DNA of 64,000 nt from CAZNDN01 sp964571815 (GTDB lineage Bacteria; Fibrobacterota; Chitinivibrionia; Chitinivibrionales; WJKA01): positions 1 to 64,000 of the forward strand of contig CAZNDN010000007.1 in the NCBI GenBank assembly GCA_964571815.1. The letters are read 5' to 3'. Below, piece by piece: positions 25,353 to 34,710 of the stretch (position 1 is the stretch's first letter; every line of letters begins with the position of its first letter). The notes beneath the pieces were generated by a model. It saw only the letters and a list, made by a program, of their open reading frames with translations, did no database searches and was not told the DNA's origin. A program made the position numbers and the translations under genes.

Positions 25353-26111
25353 ATGGTTACGTGTCAACGGCTGACTGCCTTCCTTGACAAATACCTTGAT
25401 GCGAACGCCGTCGAGGATTCGTCGTGGAACGGCCTCCAGATCGAGGGACGGCGCGAGGTACGACGGGTGATGTGTGCGGTGGATGCGGGCAAGGTGACGT
25501 TCGAAGAGGCGGCCGCGAGATCGGCCGATTACCTGATCGTGCATCACGGCCTGTTCTGGAAACCCGACAACCCTTCGATTCGCGGCTGGCGAAGGGAGCG
25601 GATCGATCTGCTCCGCGATCCCGGCATTTCCCTGTACGCTTCGCATCTTCCGCTGGACCGTCACCGGGTAGTCGGCAACAACGCCCGTCTTGCGGCCCTG
25701 CTCAACGGCACGATCCGGGAAGAGTTTCTCTCCTGCGGCGGGAAGTGTATCGGATGGATTGCCCGTCTGGACAAGGCACGAACGGTTCGAAGCCTGGCGG
25801 GAAAGCTGGAGAAGGAGTTGGGCGGGACGTGTACCGTACTTGCCTGCGGACCGTCGCGGGTACGCAGCTTTGCCGTGGTAAGCGGCGGGGTCGGTATTCG
25901 CGGCGTGTCCGAAGCGATCGAGCGGGGCGTGCAGGTGTTCATCACGGGGGAGCCCTGCGATGTGTACCACCTGGCGAAGGATGCCGGGATCAACGTGATC
26001 TTCGCCGGACATCATGCAAGCGAAACGCTCGGCGTGAAGGCGCTGGGCGGGCTGGTGAAGAAGAAGTTCGGGGTCGAGGCGGATTTCGTCGACATTCCAA
26101 CGGGGCTGTAG
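25353..26111 (+). CDS. Nif3-like dinuclear metal-centre protein (YbgI/DUF34 family)
   Basis: 252 residues from the ATG at 25353 with GAGGAG five bases upstream; a longer reading from 25269 has no such site. The metal ligands of the NIF3 family are visible: LIVHHGLFW, YASHLPLDRH and the C-terminal IFAGHHASET. The opening VEDSSWNGLQIEG (usually D-x-x-NG-LQ-V-x-G) and GGVGIRGVSEAIERGVQVFI also match. It is annotated in databases as a GTP cyclohydrolase I type 2 homologue, but a clear reaction is not established. The 264 bases upstream hold no gene. Confidence 0.9.
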   Translation: MVTCQRLTAFLDKYLDANAVEDSSWNGLQIEGRREVRRVMCAVDAGKVTFEEAAARSADYLIVHHGLFWKPDNPSIRGWRRERIDLLRDPGISLYASHLPLDRHRVVGNNARLAALLNGTIREEFLSCGGKCIGWIARLDKARTVRSLAGKLEKELGGTCTVLACGPSRVRSFAVVSGGVGIRGVSEAIERGVQVFITGEPCDVYHLAKDAGINVIFAGHHASETLGVKALGGLVKKKFGVEADFVDIPTGL

Positions 26112-26117
26112 CGGCGG

Positions 26118-26135
26118 CCTTTACATTAATAAAGG
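26118..26135 (+). other. Small inverted repeat covering the proS ribosome-binding site
   Basis: CCTTTA at 26118-26123 and TAAAGG at 26130-26135, separated by six bases, can pair. The right arm contains the only AAAGGG-like ribosome-binding site of proS (ATG at 26146). Sequestration of the site is possible, though the stem is AT-rich and weak. Confidence 0.35.
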
Positions 26136-26145
26136 GTTCATCGGT

Positions 26146-27672
26146 ATGGGAAAGAAGCAGGCAAAGACGGGGATCACGCCGCGGCGTGACGAAGACTATC
26201 CGGAGTGGTATCAGCAGGTAGTGAAAGCGGCCGATCTGGCGGAGAATTCTCCGGTGCGCGGTTGCATGGTAATCAAGCCCTGGGGCTACAGCCTGTGGGA
26301 GAATATGCAGCGGGTATTGGACGGCATGTTCAAAGCGACGGGGCACAGCAACGCGTATTTCCCTCTGTTCATTCCGAAAAGTTTTCTCGAAAAGGAAGCC
26401 GAGCACGTGGAGGGCTTTGCCAAGGAGTGCGCGGTGGTCACGCATCACCGGCTTGAGGCCGGGCCCGACGGCGGATTGGTGCCGGCGGGTGAGCTTGAGG
26501 AGCCCCTCGTGGTCCGGCCCACATCGGAGACCATTATCGGGGCCATGTTCTCAAAGTGGGTTCAGTCGTATCGTGATTTGCCGCTGCTGATCAACCAGTG
26601 GGCCAATGTGGTCAGGTGGGAGATGCGTACGCGGCTCTTTCTGCGCACGTCGGAGTTTCTCTGGCAGGAAGGCCACACGGTGCATGCCGATGAGCGGGAG
26701 GCCCGGGAGGAAACGCGTCGCATGCTCGATGTCTACGCCGGTTTTGCCGAGAACTACATGGCCATGCCCGTGATCAAGGGGGAGAAAACCGAAACGGAGC
26801 GTTTCCCCGGTGCGGTGAATACGTACTGCATTGAGGCGATGATGCAGGACCGCAAGGCGCTGCAGTCCGGGACGTCGCATTTTCTCGGACGCAACTTCTC
26901 GCGCGCCGCGGATATTACGTTCCTTGACGACACCGGAAAGGAGCAGCACGCGTGGACAACTTCGTGGGGCGTATCGACCCGGCTGGTGGGCGGGGTGATC
27001 ATGACGCACGCCGACGATGACGGGATGGTCATTCCTCCCCGTATCGCACCCTCTCATCTGGTGGTGCTCCCCGTGATTCACCAGGAGGAGACGCGCGCCG
27101 AGGTGCTGCGGTACTGCGATTCACTGGTGAAGCAGGTGCGGGAGGTCGTTTACGACGGCGCGCCGGTGCGGGTTGAGTTTGATACCAGGGAGATTCGAGG
27201 CGGCGAGAAAGCGTGGAGCTGGATAAAAAAGGGAATACCGCTGTGGGTTGAGGTCGGTCCGCGGGACATTGAGAACGATGCGGTGTTTGTGGGACGCCGC
27301 GACAGGGAGCGGGGAGGAAAGCAAAGTATTCCGCGGCGGGAGTTCATCGCCGGGCTTCCCTCGATGTTGGAGGAGATACAGCAGTCCCTCTACCGTCGTG
27401 CCCTGGCCATGCGCGAGGAGCACACCCGGGAGATTGACTCCCGTGGGGAGTTTTACGAGTTTTTTACGCCCCGCAACAGGGAAAAACCCGAACTGCACGG
27501 TGGTTTTGCGGTAAGTCACTGGAGCGGCGAGTCGGAGGTTGAGGAGCAGGTCAAGAACGATCTGAACGTAACGATCCGCTGCATTCCCCTCGAAGGCGAG
27601 GCGCGTCCGGGCACCTGTGTGATCAGCGGCAAACCGAGTCCCCGGCGGGTGATATGGGCAAAATCCTACTGA
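26146..27672 (+). CDS. proS: Prolyl-tRNA synthetase (archaeal/eukaryotic type)
   Basis: 508 residues. Class II motifs are present: PTSETIIGAMFSKWVQSYRD near motif 2, RWEMRTRLFLRTSEFLWQEG, and GVSTRLVGGVIMTHADDDG (motif 3). The anticodon-binding domain follows (VRVEFDTREIRGGEKAWSW). The C-terminal zinc-domain-like end finishes with AKSY, the strictly conserved Tyr terminus of the short ProS type 3 that lacks the bacterial editing insertion. It charges tRNA-Pro with proline. The ATG follows the Nif3-like gene by 34 bases, so the two are probably co-transcribed. Confidence 0.95.
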   Translation: MGKKQAKTGITPRRDEDYPEWYQQVVKAADLAENSPVRGCMVIKPWGYSLWENMQRVLDGMFKATGHSNAYFPLFIPKSFLEKEAEHVEGFAKECAVVTHHRLEAGPDGGLVPAGELEEPLVVRPTSETIIGAMFSKWVQSYRDLPLLINQWANVVRWEMRTRLFLRTSEFLWQEGHTVHADEREAREETRRMLDVYAGFAENYMAMPVIKGEKTETERFPGAVNTYCIEAMMQDRKALQSGTSHFLGRNFSRAADITFLDDTGKEQHAWTTSWGVSTRLVGGVIMTHADDDGMVIPPRIAPSHLVVLPVIHQEETRAEVLRYCDSLVKQVREVVYDGAPVRVEFDTREIRGGEKAWSWIKKGIPLWVEVGPRDIENDAVFVGRRDRERGGKQSIPRREFIAGLPSMLEEIQQSLYRRALAMREEHTREIDSRGEFYEFFTPRNREKPELHGGFAVSHWSGESEVEEQVKNDLNVTIRCIPLEGEARPGTCVISGKPSPRRVIWAKSY

Positions 27673-27782
27673 CCGGTGTTGCCGGTGGGGGAAACCGGGG
27701 GGATGAAGGTACCGGTGTCTTTGCGAACGCTGTTGCCGGGCGGGCGGTAAGCACGGCAATCGACGGGACCGGGAGTTGAGAC

Positions 27783-28475
27783 GTGGGAGTCCTGTATGTC
27801 ATCGCAACCCCGGTGGGCAACACGGAGGATATCTCTCGACGGGCGCTACGGGTGATGGGGCAGGTTGATGCGCTTGCCTGCGAGGATACGCGTCGGACGA
27901 AAAGGTTGCTTTCGCGCTGCGGCGTCGAAGCGCCGTCGGCGGTCTTCTCCTGTTTTGAGCACAACGAAGCCGCGGCCGCGGCGAAGGTTCGCGGGCTTCT
28001 CGATCGGGACAAACAGGTGGGGTTGTGCAGCAACGCCGGGCATCCCGGGATCAGCGATCCGGGATACCGCGTCATTGCCGCGGCGCTGGCCGGGGAGCAT
28101 GAGGTTGTCGTGGTCCCCGGTCCGAGTGCGGCCCTGATTGCGCTGCTGGCTTCCGGACTTCCCACCTCTTCGTTCACGTTCAAGGGGTTTGGCCCGAAAA
28201 AGGGCGCCCGCCGACGTTCCTGGCTCGAGGACGAGCGGAACGCGCCTCATACGCTGGTAATCTACGAGTCGGCGCACCGGGTGGCCGCCTTGCTTCGCGA
28301 TGCGCGGGCGGTGTTGGGAGACCGACGGGCCGCGGTGTGCAGGGAGATGACGAAGATGTATGAAGAGACGAGCAGGGGGTGGCTTTCGGAGTTGGCCGAA
28401 ACGTACGGTGCGACCAGGATCAAGGGAGAGATCACGGTCGTCATCGCAGGCAACAACCCCAAATTCAGCCGATGA
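27783..28475 (+). CDS. rsmI: 16S rRNA 2'-O-ribose C1402 methyltransferase RsmI
   Basis: 230 residues with a GTG start. The tetrapyrrole-methylase-like fold is clear: LYVIATPVGNTEDISRRAL, ACEDTRRTKRLL, NAGHPGISDPGYRVIAAA, VVVPGPSAALIALLASGLPT, FKGFGPKKGARRR and FYESAHR-type ESAHRVAALL. RsmI methylates C1402 of 16S rRNA using S-adenosylmethionine. The motif usually reading SDAGTPGISDPG is SNAGHPGISDPG here, with Asp and Thr replaced by Asn and His. The 110 bases before the gene hold nothing recognisable. Confidence 0.92.
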   Translation: MGVLYVIATPVGNTEDISRRALRVMGQVDALACEDTRRTKRLLSRCGVEAPSAVFSCFEHNEAAAAAKVRGLLDRDKQVGLCSNAGHPGISDPGYRVIAAALAGEHEVVVVPGPSAALIALLASGLPTSSFTFKGFGPKKGARRRSWLEDERNAPHTLVIYESAHRVAALLRDARAVLGDRRAAVCREMTKMYEETSRGWLSELAETYGATRIKGEITVVIAGNNPKFSR

Positions 28476-28537
28476 TTCGATCGCCGAACATTTCTTTGCG
28501 GTCCGAACAGAGACCCGATGTGCCGTGAACATCCTCT

Positions 28538-28567
28538 TTGTGTGGGCTTCATGGAACATTGTATATT
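28538..28567 (+). promoter_or_regulatory. Candidate promoter upstream of purM
   Basis: TTGTGG (28538-28543), an 18-base spacer and TATATT (28562-28567), about 67 bases before the ATG of purM. The -35 hexamer is imperfect. Confidence 0.35.
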
Positions 28568-28633
28568 AGATGAGTTTACAGTTTCCGGAAGCGGGATCCT
28601 TTCTTCGTATTCTCAACGTACCAGAATCCAGGT

Positions 28634-29707
28634 ATGAATAGTCCACGGCCCATGCGCTATGCGGACGCGGGAGTAAGTCTCACGGCCTGGGAGCACACCA
28701 GAGACAGGATTGCTACCCGGGTTCGCTCGACCTATACCGACGGAGTGCTCGGCGCGTTCGGGCAGTTCGGGGGGCTGTTTGACCTTGGATCGCTGAGCCG
28801 CTATCGGCATCCGGTGCTGGTCTCCTCCATCGACGGTGTCGGGACCAAGTTGAAGATTGCCTGCGAGATGGGAATCCACGCGACCGTGGGTCGCGATATC
28901 GTCAATCATTGTGTCAACGACATACTTGTCCTGGGCGCCGAACCGCTCTTCTTTCTGGACTACATGGGGACGGGGCGGCTGGAGCCGGAAGTTGCCGAAA
29001 AGGTGATCGAGGGCATGGCGGATGCGTGTGCGGAGGCAAGCTGCGCGCTGATCGGCGGTGAGACCGCCGAGATGCCGGGGTTTTACCACGACGGTGAGTA
29101 CGACCTTGCGGGCACTATTGTGGGGGTGGTTGAGCGCGAGGGGATTATCGACGGCAGCCGCATTTGTCCCGGCGATAGCGTTGTCGGGCTGGCCTCTCAC
29201 GGTCTCCATACCAACGGGTACAGCCTTGCACGGAAGATTGTCACCGAGGCGGCGGGCATGTCCTGGGAGGAGCCCTTCGAGCCGGGCGGACGGAGTATCG
29301 GCGAAGAGCTTCTTCGTCCCCATCGCTCGTATCTGCCGGTACGGAAGCTCATGGGCGGGGGGATTGTCAAGGGATGCGCGCATATTACGGGTGGTGGGAT
29401 TCCGGGTAATCTGAACCGGGTGCTCCCGGGCGGGTGTGACGCTGTGATCGACACCGCTTCGTGGAAGCCGCGGCCGATTTTCGAGTTTCTGCGTCGGCGG
29501 GGACGGGTGGAGTCGGAGGAGATGTATCGAACGTTTAACATGGGGGTCGGGCTGGCGTTGGTAGTTGCACCGGAGCATGAGCAGGCGCTGTGTGCGGCCG
29601 ATGAGCTTCGGGAGTACGAGCCGGTTCGTATCGGGACGGTGGTGGAGGGCAACGGTGAGGTTCGACTGAGCGCCGGAACACGGAGTGACGTGGGGGAGAT
29701 ATCGTGA
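28634..29707 (+). CDS. purM: Phosphoribosylformylglycinamidine cyclo-ligase (AIR synthetase)
   Basis: 357 residues. Family motifs are present: MRYADAGVSLTAWEHTRDRI at the front, SSIDGVGTKLKIA, RDIVNHCVNDILVLGAEPLF, FLDYMGTGRLEPE, CALIGGETAEMPGFY, VGLASHGLHTNGYSLAR, HITGGGIPGNLNRVLP and TFNMGVGLALVV. The enzyme closes the imidazole ring in purine synthesis using ATP. An internal ATG at 28652 is an alternative start; neither has a strong ribosome-binding site. Its stop overlaps the cysS start as GTGA. Confidence 0.95.
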   Translation: MNSPRPMRYADAGVSLTAWEHTRDRIATRVRSTYTDGVLGAFGQFGGLFDLGSLSRYRHPVLVSSIDGVGTKLKIACEMGIHATVGRDIVNHCVNDILVLGAEPLFFLDYMGTGRLEPEVAEKVIEGMADACAEASCALIGGETAEMPGFYHDGEYDLAGTIVGVVEREGIIDGSRICPGDSVVGLASHGLHTNGYSLARKIVTEAAGMSWEEPFEPGGRSIGEELLRPHRSYLPVRKLMGGGIVKGCAHITGGGIPGNLNRVLPGGCDAVIDTASWKPRPIFEFLRRRGRVESEEMYRTFNMGVGLALVVAPEHEQALCAADELREYEPVRIGTVVEGNGEVRLSAGTRSDVGEIS

Positions 29708-31197
29708 CGTCGCGGATAAAACTTTACAACACGGCCACAAGGAGCAAGGATCCCTTTGCTCCGTCGGGCTCCACGGTGGGGTTATATTGCTGCGGGCCGA
29801 CCGTGTACGATTACGCTCATATCGGTAATCTCCGGACGTACGTGTTCGAAGATGTTTTGAAGCGGACGTTGAAGATGCTGGGTATGGACGTGAAGCACGT
29901 GATGAATATCACCGACGTGGGGCATCTTGTCTCCGATGAGGATACGGGTGAGGACAAGATGGAGAAGGGGGCTCGTCGGGAGGGCAAGACCGTCTGGGAG
30001 ATAGCATCGTTTTACACCGCGAAGTTCATGGAGAATATAGACGATCTCAATATCGAGCCGGCCGATATCCGGCCGAAGGCGACGGACCATATCGGCGAGA
30101 TGATCGAGCTGGTGGCGAAGCTGGAGCAGAGGGGATACACCTATACATCGGGCGAGGGGATCTATTTCGACACGTCGAAGTTTCCCCGCTACGGGGAGTT
30201 CGCCGGGTTGGAGGCCGATGCGCTTCGGGCGGGCACGCGCGTAGACATGGGCGACAAGCGCCGGCCGACCGATTTCGCCTTGTGGAAATTCTCGCCTGTC
30301 GGGGTGAAGCGCCGGATGGAGTGGGAGAGTCCGTGGGGAGTCGGGTTTCCCGGATGGCACATCGAGTGCAGCGCCATGGCGTTGAAGTACCTGAATCAGC
30401 CGTTAGACATTCATTGCGGGGGCAGCGATCATATCAGGGTTCATCATACGAACGAAATCGCTCAGGTCGAGGCGGCCACCGACAAGCCGTTCGCTCGATT
30501 CTGGGTCCACGGTGAGTTCCTGGTGATGGACAAGGGAAAGATGGCCAAGTCCAGCGGGAGTTTCGTAACGCTGGATACGGTCAAGGAGCGGGGAATCGAG
30601 CCGCTTGCGTACAGGATGATGTGTTTTTCGGCGCACTATCGCAATCCGCTGACCTTCTCCTGGGAGGCCCTTGAGGGGGCGGCGCGGAGTCTGACCAACC
30701 TCAGAAAGCTGGTTGCGGAGCAGACCGGCGGCGAGTCGGGGCGGCGGGTGGACGGGGACGCGGTTTCGGCGGCCGCGGCTCCGTTTCGCGAAGCGCTTTG
30801 CGACGACCTGAACATGCCGCGGGCGGTAGGCTGGTTGTGGGAGTTTCTTCGGGACGGGTCGGTGGAGGACGGGGTGAAGGCGGCGGCGGTGGCGGCGGCC
30901 GATGAAGTGCTGGGGCTGAATCTGCTTGACGGCTCTCCGCGGGAGCGTGTGATGGAGTTCGGTGATGAGGGGGGGGCAATCAGAATTGTGTCCACATCGG
31001 AGGTGTCGCGGTCGACCGCCGAGGAAATAGTCGAAAACGTGCGCAGTCGGCGAGAAGCGCGGGCCGGGCGCGATTTCGCCGCCGCCGACAGGATCCGCGA
31101 CCGCCTTCGGGCCGAGGGGGTTGCAGTGAAGGACCTTCGGGACGGCACAACGGAGTGCGTGGTCGAGACCGGCCCTTCTTCGGCCGTAACGGAGTGA
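29704..31197 (+). CDS. cysS: Cysteinyl-tRNA synthetase
   Basis: 497 residues with a GTG start overlapping the purM stop. Class I signatures are CGPTVYDYAHIGNLRTYV (HIGN variant of HIGH) and KGKMAKSSGSF (KMAKS, residues 279-283). Zinc ligands are suggested by Cys in YCCGPTVY, GWHIECSAMA and IHCGGSDH. The C-terminal helical domain ends REARAGRDFAAADRIRDRLR, as expected. A run of eight G occurs at 30969-30976 inside the gene without breaking the frame. Confidence 0.95.
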   Translation: MTSRIKLYNTATRSKDPFAPSGSTVGLYCCGPTVYDYAHIGNLRTYVFEDVLKRTLKMLGMDVKHVMNITDVGHLVSDEDTGEDKMEKGARREGKTVWEIASFYTAKFMENIDDLNIEPADIRPKATDHIGEMIELVAKLEQRGYTYTSGEGIYFDTSKFPRYGEFAGLEADALRAGTRVDMGDKRRPTDFALWKFSPVGVKRRMEWESPWGVGFPGWHIECSAMALKYLNQPLDIHCGGSDHIRVHHTNEIAQVEAATDKPFARFWVHGEFLVMDKGKMAKSSGSFVTLDTVKERGIEPLAYRMMCFSAHYRNPLTFSWEALEGAARSLTNLRKLVAEQTGGESGRRVDGDAVSAAAAPFREALCDDLNMPRAVGWLWEFLRDGSVEDGVKAAAVAAADEVLGLNLLDGSPRERVMEFGDEGGAIRIVSTSEVSRSTAEEIVENVRSRREARAGRDFAAADRIRDRLRAEGVAVKDLRDGTTECVVETGPSSAVTE

Positions 31198-31207
31198 GAA
31201 GGGCGGA

Positions 31208-31828
31208 ATGGACGAGAGAGCAATTGCAGAACAGGAGCAGATTATGGGCGAGCAGAACAATGTTGTTGAGGATTTGAAGCGCATGTTTGTGGGACAGGAA
31301 ATCGAGCAGCGGATGCTCAGTCGCAGGGAGATCTTTCTCTGGGGGGCGATCGACGATGATTCGGCGAAATCGGTTGTCCAGAGGATACTCTATTTCGACG
31401 GGGAGAGCAAGGAAGATATTGCCCTGTATATCAACAGCCCCGGCGGCGTGATATCCTCGGGGCTTGCCATTTTCGACGCGATGCAGTACGCGAAGTCGGA
31501 TATCGCCACTATCTGCATGGGGCAGGCCGCCAGCATGGGAGCCGTGGTTCTGGCCTCGGGCGCCAAAGGGAAACGTACGGCGTGGGAGAACGCCAGGGTC
31601 TTGATCCACCAGCCCTTGATCTCCGGTAATGTATTCGGCCCGGCATCGGACATCCAGATACAGGCCGAGGAGATCATGCGTATCAGGGGAGGGCTGAATG
31701 CGATGCTGGCCGAGGCAACGGGGCAGCCGCTGAAGAAGGTGGAGGAAGACACCGACCGGGACTACTTTTTGTCGGCTGAGGAGGCAAAAAAGTACGGTAT
31801 TGTGGATAAGGTGGTGAAGACTCGCTGA
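31208..31828 (+). CDS. clpP: ATP-dependent Clp protease proteolytic subunit (ClpP family)
   Basis: 206 residues. The Ser-His-Asp triad is intact: Ser109 in GQAASMGAVVLA, His134 in VLIHQPLISG and Asp185 in DTDRDYFLSAEEAKKYGIVD. YINSPGGVISSGLAIFDAMQ is the usual oxyanion-hole region. Compared with E. coli ClpP there is a two-residue insertion after HQPL. The N-terminus is longer than average and begins MDERAIAEQEQIM; an internal ATG at 31244 (MGEQNN) is an alternative start. No clpX or tig neighbour is present here. It lies ten bases after cysS and ends before the tRNA promoter. Confidence 0.92.
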   Translation: MDERAIAEQEQIMGEQNNVVEDLKRMFVGQEIEQRMLSRREIFLWGAIDDDSAKSVVQRILYFDGESKEDIALYINSPGGVISSGLAIFDAMQYAKSDIATICMGQAASMGAVVLASGAKGKRTAWENARVLIHQPLISGNVFGPASDIQIQAEEIMRIRGGLNAMLAEATGQPLKKVEEDTDRDYFLSAEEAKKYGIVDKVVKTR

Positions 31829-31844
31829 GCCGGCGGCTTGTGTC

Positions 31845-31874
31845 TTGACTATATTGGTACGCAGATACTATTTT
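31845..31874 (+). promoter_or_regulatory. Predicted promoter of the tRNA-tuf-secE-nusG-rpl-rpoBC transcript
   Basis: TTGACT (31845-31850), an 18-base spacer and TATTTT (31869-31874) lie 30 bases before the first tRNA. It is the best promoter match in front of this long co-directional block. Confidence 0.5.
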
Positions 31875-31903
31875 GAATAAGTTTTTCCAAAATCAGTATT
31901 TCG

Positions 31904-31979
31904 GCCGATGTAGCTCAGTTGATAGAGCGTTCGATTTGTAATCGAATGGTCGTGGGTTTGAGTCCCGCCATCGGCTCCA
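31904..31979 (+). tRNA. tRNA-Thr (anticodon UGU)
   Basis: 76 bases forming a full cloverleaf: acceptor GCCGATG/CATCGGC, anticodon loop TTTGTAA with anticodon TGT, T-loop TTTGAGT. The 3' CCA is encoded. It is the first gene of the tRNA-tuf block. Confidence 0.96.
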
Positions 31980-32009
31980 GAAGAATATATCGCGGAGGGC
32001 CGTTTGAAC

Positions 32010-32092
32010 GGGTAGGTGCCCGAGTGGCTAAAGGGGATGGACTGTAAATCCATTGGCGCACGCCTACGGTGGTTCGAATCCACCCCTGCCCA
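32010..32092 (+). tRNA. tRNA-Tyr (anticodon GUA)
   Basis: 83 bases: acceptor GGGTAGG/CCTGCCC with a discriminator A, anticodon loop CTGTAAA (GTA), a long variable arm as expected for bacterial tRNA-Tyr, and T-loop TTCGAAT. CCA is not encoded. Confidence 0.95.
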
Positions 32093-32162
32093 TTTTGATA
32101 CAGGGACGGCTGTGTGCGAAGGCCGGCGAGGCCGGGGAGACGGGGTTTTTTGTGAGAATTCG

Positions 32163-32235
32163 GCGGGCATAGCTCAATTGGTAGAGCTCCACCCTTCCAA
32201 GGTGGCTGTTGTGAGTTCGAGTCTCATTGCCCGCT
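32163..32235 (+). tRNA. tRNA-Gly (anticodon UCC)
   Basis: 73 bases: acceptor GCGGGCA/TGCCCGC, anticodon loop CTTCCAA (TCC), T-loop TTCGAGT. CCA is not encoded. It is nine bases from the next tRNA. Confidence 0.95.
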
Positions 32236-32244
32236 CTGATACTG

Positions 32245-32321
<77 letters not shown>

Positions 32322-32401
32322 GATCGTCGGGCGCGGTTGGGTGGTGTCGACGCGGGGTGGAAAAGAATACACAAGCTCGTTTCAACATCAACACGGAGAG
32401 C

Positions 32402-33597
<1,196 letters not shown>

Positions 33598-33599
33598 CG

Positions 33600-33630
33600 G
33601 AAGAAGCTTCGGAGACGAAGCGGCTTCTTC
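33600..33630 (+). terminator. Hairpin after tuf copy 1
   Basis: GAAGAAG-CTTCG-gaga-CGAAG-cgg-CTTCTTC forms a 12-bp stem with a three-base bulge three bases after the tuf stop. No proper T-run follows, so it is more likely a processing or attenuation hairpin between tuf and rpmG than a full terminator. Confidence 0.4.
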
Positions 33631-33649
33631 TTGAAATGAGGGAGCGAGG

Positions 33650-33802
33650 ATGCCCAGAGACAAGATAACCCTTGAGTGCACGTCGTGCAAAAACCGTAAC
33701 TATACGGGAACCAAGAACAAGCGGAAGCACTCGGGGCGTGTGGAATTCAAAAAGTACTGCCCTGTGGAGCGCAAGCGAACCATGCATAAGGAAGCACGGT
33801 GA
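33650..33802 (+). CDS. rpmG: Ribosomal protein bL33
   Basis: 50 residues starting MPRDKITLECTSCKNRNYTG, behind GGGAGCGAGG. The first Cys pair of a zinc-binding L33 is present (CTSC), but the second is only half present: KYCPVERKRT has Cys-Pro-Val-Glu where Cys-Pro-x-Cys is usual. Zinc binding may be lost or altered. It lies between tuf and tRNA-Trp, its common place in bacterial secE-nusG operons. Confidence 0.93.
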   Translation: MPRDKITLECTSCKNRNYTGTKNKRKHSGRVEFKKYCPVERKRTMHKEAR

Positions 33803-33835
33803 GCATGCCGGGAGGGCGCAATGTGTGGTTTTTAC

Positions 33836-33908
33836 AGGTCTGTAGCTCAAGTGGTAGAGTAGCGGTCTCCAAAACCGCTGGTTGGGGGTTCGAGTCCCTC
33901 CAGGCCTG
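33836..33908 (+). tRNA. tRNA-Trp (anticodon CCA)
   Basis: 73 bases: acceptor AGGTCTG/CAGGCCT with one G-T pair, anticodon loop CTCCAAA (CCA), T-arm GGGGG-TTCGAGT-CCCTC, discriminator G as required for tRNA-Trp. The 3' CCA is not encoded. Confidence 0.96.
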
Positions 33909-33927
33909 CTGACCGTAACGGACAATT

Positions 33928-34116
33928 ATGCTGCGTCAGTTGCTGCAATATATCAAGGATGTGCGGGTTGAGATGGCCAAGGTGACGTGGCCGACCCGTC
34001 AGGAAGTGCTCACGGGGACTATGCTGGTGTCTGTACTGAGCGTGGTTGTGTCGATCTTCGTGAAGTTGTTCGATGTGGCTCTGAGCAAAATCCTGGGGCT
34101 GGTCCTGAAACTGTAG
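33928..34116 (+). CDS. secE: Preprotein translocase subunit SecE
   Basis: 62 residues: an amphipathic helix with the conserved VEMAKVTWPTRQEV followed by a single membrane helix (TMLVSVLSVVVSIFVKLFDV). This is the short one-helix form. It partners with the SecY encoded at 58622-59944. It lies between tRNA-Trp and nusG. Confidence 0.95.
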   Translation: MLRQLLQYIKDVRVEMAKVTWPTRQEVLTGTMLVSVLSVVVSIFVKLFDVALSKILGLVLKL

Positions 34117-34152
34117 CCGCGGTTCGGTATTTCCTTAACGGCGGGAATCGAT

Positions 34153-34683
34153 ATGGCACCACGGTGGTATACAATCCACACCTATTCGGGGCAGGAACCG
34201 AAAGTGTTGCTGCGGCTCGAAGAGCTGATTGAGAACGGCGATGCCGGAGGGAAGATCGTTCGTGCGCTGATGCCCACCCAGGATGTGGTGCAGATCAAGG
34301 GTGGCAAGAAAATCAAGACGACACGCAAGTTCTTTCCCAGCTATGTGCTGGTGGAAATGGAGCTTGACCGGGAGACCATGCATGTGGTGAACGATATCAA
34401 CGGCGTGACCGGTTTTGTGGGTGGGAGGAAGCCGCAGCCGTTGCGGGAGGAGGAAGTGCGGCGGATTCTGGGCCGTACCGAGCAGACCGAGACGCGTGAG
34501 ATTTCCGAGGTCCCGTACGAAGAAGGGGACACGATCAAGATAAAAGAAGGGCCTTTCAAGGATTTCGACGGGGTGGTGGACGAGGTGCATCCCGACAAGG
34601 GCAAGATCAAGGTAATGGTGAGTGTATTCGGACGTTCGACGCCGGTGGAAGTGGACTTCGGTCACGTCAGTCCGGTAAGTTGA
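34153..34683 (+). CDS. nusG: Transcription termination/antitermination factor NusG
   Basis: 176 residues: NGN domain (WYTIHTYSGQEPKVLLRLEE; FPSYVLVEMELD; GVTGFVGGRKPQPL) and a C-terminal KOW domain (GDTIKIKEGPFKDFDGVVDE). It binds RNA polymerase and couples it to Rho or the ribosome. It is followed by rplK after 27 bases. Confidence 0.96.
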   Translation: MAPRWYTIHTYSGQEPKVLLRLEELIENGDAGGKIVRALMPTQDVVQIKGGKKIKTTRKFFPSYVLVEMELDRETMHVVNDINGVTGFVGGRKPQPLREEEVRRILGRTEQTETREISEVPYEEGDTIKIKEGPFKDFDGVVDEVHPDKGKIKVMVSVFGRSTPVEVDFGHVSPVS

Positions 34684-34710
34684 GCGCCCGCGGGCTAAAG
34701 GAGCGGATTT

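Noticed and set aside
32121..32151. Possible terminator between tRNA-Tyr and tRNA-Gly (CCGGC-GAG-GCCGG followed later by six T)
   Set aside because: The stem is only five pairs and the T-run begins ten bases after it; a terminator inside the tRNA-tuf transcript would also be unexpected.
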